NCBI GenBank assembly: GCA_028283985.1
Contig: JANQSQ010000357.1
Span: forward strand, 1 to 8,424
Direction: 5' to 3'
Length of the DNA stretch: 8,424 nt
Source: Rhodothermales bacterium
Lineage (GTDB): Bacteria > Bacteroidota > Rhodothermia > Rhodothermales > VXPQ01
A model generated the notes under the pieces. It made no database searches, was not told where the DNA came from, and worked only from the letters and a program-made list of their open reading frames with translations. Both the position numbers and the translations under genes were made by a program. Shown here in pieces: positions 6,600 to 8,424 of this stretch (its first letter is position 1; each line of letters starts with the position of its first letter).

Positions 6600-7394
6600 T
6601 CAGTTACGCTCCCCGGTCTCCATCTCTTCGAGGGACGGGAGCAGCGTGTGCTTCACCCATCCGAATTCGGGGTTTATTTCAAGCGCCCGCTCGAATGCCG
6701 TCCGGGCCTCCTCCAGATTGCCCCGGTCCATAAAGACAATCCCGAGGCGCGCATACGTATCCTCGTGACCCCATGACGGCAACACAGGGTCTTCCACCAC
6801 TTCTTCCTCGAAGAGGCGAGCCGCTCTGTACAGCCCCTCGAGTGCGCGGTCCTTGTTCCCTCCCACAATGCGCGGGAGATTATAGGCAGTGATAGCCCTC
6901 AATAACACAACCCTCGGATTATCGGGCGCGAGTTCCCGGGCCCTGGACATAGCCCTGTTGAACTTGTGTCCCAGGGTTACGGCTTGCAAGGGTCGCACCG
7001 TCATCTTCTGGCCGTATGCGGCGGAAAGCATTAACCAGCCCTCGGCAAAATCTTCGTCCTGATCGGTCGCCGCTTCAAGATGATCGATGGCGTAGTTGAC
7101 GTGCTCCAGGATTTCGCGATTGCGGTTCGAGTCATCCAGTTCATGCAGAATGTTGGCCAATTCGCTTGCCGCCGACGCGGCATAATAATGGGCGAATATA
7201 GCCAGACTGTCGTCATGGACGGCTTGCTCGAAAAGCGCGCGGACCTTCAGGAGTTTGTCCTGATCGTCATGATTGGCCCCATCCGCCAGCATCTCCTTGC
7301 CTTCGAGCAATAACTGCCTGGTTGACTGTGCCTGAACGGGTACGCTGCATGCAAAAAGCGCCGCAAATACAATGATGGTGATCGTTTTTCGCAT
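6600..7394 (-). CDS. Exported tetratricopeptide-repeat protein
   Basis: A 264-residue protein with an N-terminal signal peptide: positive n-region MRKT, hydrophobic core ITIIVFAALFA, and a probable signal peptidase I site at VQA|QS (after residue 22). A Cys at 16 follows LFA and is a poor lipobox, so a lipoprotein is less likely. The mature part is alpha-helical. One clear TPR covers about residues 212-245 (YARLGIVFMDRGNLEEARTA, ending in ALEINPEF), with degenerate repeats before it, including NLPRIVGGNKDRALEGLYRA at 172-191. It is probably a periplasmic or envelope scaffold protein; partner and function are unknown. The ATG at 7394 gives a standard signal peptide. An in-frame TTG at 7430 would only lengthen the n-region by 12 residues. 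Its upstream region is cut short by the IS481 element. Confidence 0.8.
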   Translation of the reverse strand: MRKTITIIVFAALFACSVPVQAQSTRQLLLEGKEMLADGANHDDQDKLLKVRALFEQAVHDDSLAIFAHYYAASAASELANILHELDDSNRNREILEHVNYAIDHLEAATDQDEDFAEGWLMLSAAYGQKMTVRPLQAVTLGHKFNRAMSRARELAPDNPRVVLLRAITAYNLPRIVGGNKDRALEGLYRAARLFEEEVVEDPVLPSWGHEDTYARLGIVFMDRGNLEEARTAFERALEINPEFGWVKHTLLPSLEEMETGERN

Positions 7395-7437
7395 GCTCTT
7401 TTTGCGCCAGGAAAAGGTGAGACGGCTCAATATGGGA

Positions 7438-7443
7438 ATTATA
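7438..7443 (-). promoter_or_regulatory. Candidate -10 box for the TPR gene
   Basis: On the minus strand the sequence reads TATAAT, a perfect sigma70 -10 hexamer 44 bp before the TPR start codon. A -35 element at normal spacing would fall inside the end of the IS481 element. The nearest match there is TTTACA at 7458-7463, but the spacer is only 14 bp. If used, this would be a hybrid promoter created by the insertion. The hexamer is seen; promoter activity is inferred. Confidence 0.35.
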
Positions 7444-7450
7444 TAGTTCC

Positions 7451-8401
7451 CTAACTGTGTAAACTCACCAGGTTATTCAGTGGGATATCGAGGGATTGGA
7501 TAGGCGTTCGGTATTTCAAGCTGGCATGTGGTCGATGCCAATTGTATCGGTGCAGCCAGCGGGGGAGGTGCTCCCCGCGCTGTCCGGAATTGTCGTAGGC
7601 TCGTGCGTAGGCCCATTCGTGCAGCGCGGTTTGGATGAAGCGTTCGGCTTTGCCGTTGGTTCTCGGGGTGTAGGGCCGCGTTCGGATATGTTTCAGTTTC
7701 AGTCGTCGACACAGTTTTGCAAAGCGTTTCGAGCGATAGCAGGAGCCGTTGTCGGTCATAACGCGGGTAAAGGCGATTCCGAGCGTTCGGAAGTAGCGCA
7801 GCGTATCGAGCAGGGCGCTACAGGCGCTGTGGGCGGTCTCTGCGGGCTGGATGCAAGCGAAGCTGACCCTGGAATGATCGTCGATGGCCACATGCACGTA
7901 TTCCCATCCGGCTCCTGCGGAGTGCTGCCGCCGGTCTCCGGTGACTCGATGGCCCGGACGTACGAAACGTCCCAGCCGCTTGACGTCCAGGTGCAGCAGG
8001 TCTCCCGGATGGGGGTAGACGTAACGGTGCACCGCAACCGGAGGATCCAGATGGGACAATCGGTTCAATCCGGCCTGCTTGGCTATCCGGGCCACCGTGC
8101 TGTGCGCCACGCCGGTTCTTCGACTAATCTCGCGATAGGTGCATCGTTCGCGGCGCAGAGCCAGAATCGCCTCCCGTTGCTTCTCCGAGGTGCGATGCGG
8201 GCAACGGACAGGACGCGAAGAACCGTCCTCGAGACCTTCTCGACCCTGTGCGCGATACCGGGCCAGCCACTTGTAGGCCGTGCGTACGCTGACCCCTGAG
8301 GCCTGGGCGGCTTCCTCGACGCGAAGCCCCTCGTTAACGATGCGGCGAACCAGAATCTCTCGACCCTTCGGCGTCAATCGGGCATTCTTGTGTATCTTCA
8401 T
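7451..8401 (-). CDS. IS481-family DDE transposase
   Basis: Full-length transposase of 316 residues that cuts and joins the ends of its insertion sequence. The start MKIHKNARLTPKGRE is the hallmark N-terminus of IS481 transposases. Residues about 10-60 form a helix-turn-helix (VEEAAQASGVSVRTAYKWLA), followed by a second helical DNA-binding segment to about residue 115. The rve/DDE core has D139 in LLHLDVKRLG, D217 in VMTDNGS and E253 in NGKAERF, with the family spacing. The C-terminal WHRPHASLKYRTP segment is also typical. No frameshift or internal stop is visible, so it may be active. The ATG at 8401 is preceded on the minus strand by GAGGG six bases upstream (8408-8412), the best ribosome-binding site in the window. 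The last codons run into the left end of the element. Confidence 0.95.
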   Translation of the reverse strand: MKIHKNARLTPKGREILVRRIVNEGLRVEEAAQASGVSVRTAYKWLARYRAQGREGLEDGSSRPVRCPHRTSEKQREAILALRRERCTYREISRRTGVAHSTVARIAKQAGLNRLSHLDPPVAVHRYVYPHPGDLLHLDVKRLGRFVRPGHRVTGDRRQHSAGAGWEYVHVAIDDHSRVSFACIQPAETAHSACSALLDTLRYFRTLGIAFTRVMTDNGSCYRSKRFAKLCRRLKLKHIRTRPYTPRTNGKAERFIQTALHEWAYARAYDNSGQRGEHLPRWLHRYNWHRPHASLKYRTPIQSLDIPLNNLVSLHS

Positions 8402-8424
8402 TCGGAACCCTCACTGGTTTTCGG
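7451..8424 (-). mobile_element. IS481-family insertion sequence, right part outside the window
   Basis: The element is recognised from its transposase. The left tip is probably the TGTGTAAACTCACC sequence beginning at 7456, since IS481 ends usually start with TGT. That would put the TAG stop at 7451-7453 in flanking DNA or the target duplication. Only 23 bases lie beyond the transposase start before the window ends, so the other terminal repeat and the target-site duplication cannot be confirmed. The left boundary is therefore approximate to within a few bases. Confidence 0.75.

Noticed and set aside
7496..8299. 267-codon plus-strand open frame opposite the transposase
   Set aside because: It is antisense to an intact IS481 transposase whose catalytic residues are all visible, and has no family resemblance of its own.
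8402..8424. Right terminal inverted repeat of the IS481 element
   Set aside because: The 23 bases show only a loose resemblance to the left end, and the window stops before a TGT tip can be seen.

Overview
The window looks like a piece of bacterial chromosome of moderately high GC. It carries six genes: a glycosyltransferase, a MaoC/PhaJ-type hydratase, recF, murQ, a multidomain Schlafen AlbA_2/GHKL-ATPase protein and an exported TPR protein. An IS481-family insertion sequence runs into the right edge. No rRNA, tRNA or CRISPR array was seen. Most resident genes lack a clear Shine-Dalgarno sequence, whereas the transposase has a good one. With the gene content, this loosely suggests a Bacteroidota/Rhodothermota-like host, but that is inference and no marker here settles the taxonomy.

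Layout: 1-26 is a perfect hairpin downstream of a minus-strand GT4-like glycosyltransferase (64-1416). A 178-bp divergent gap separates it from the plus-strand hydratase (1595-2068). recF (2204-3367, minus) converges on the hydratase and diverges from murQ (3497-4426, plus) across a 129-bp gap that contains two inverted repeats. The AlbA_2/ATPase gene (4568-6319, minus) converges on murQ. The TPR gene (6600-7394, minus) lies upstream of the ATPase gene across a 280-bp gap. The IS481-type transposase (7451-8401, minus) ends about 57 bp upstream of the TPR gene.

The most solid unusual signal is a pair of identical, perfect 16-bp parS (ParB-binding) palindromes at 2150-2165 and 4427-4442. They sit in the two convergent gaps and bracket the divergent recF/murQ pair, the second one starting on the base after the murQ stop codon. 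Because parS sites cluster near replication origins and recF is often origin-linked, the window is probably in the origin-proximal part of the chromosome. No DnaA-box cluster was found, so oriC itself is not called.

The best candidate for something undescribed is the 583-residue AlbA_2/GHKL protein. Its C-terminus is not the usual winged helix but an Ig-like segment followed by an unrecognised module. Its standalone position, two genes from an insertion sequence, makes an accessory or defence role possible but unproven. The other genes are ordinary in function: lipid or PHA-type acyl-CoA metabolism, surface glycan synthesis, recombination repair and peptidoglycan recycling.
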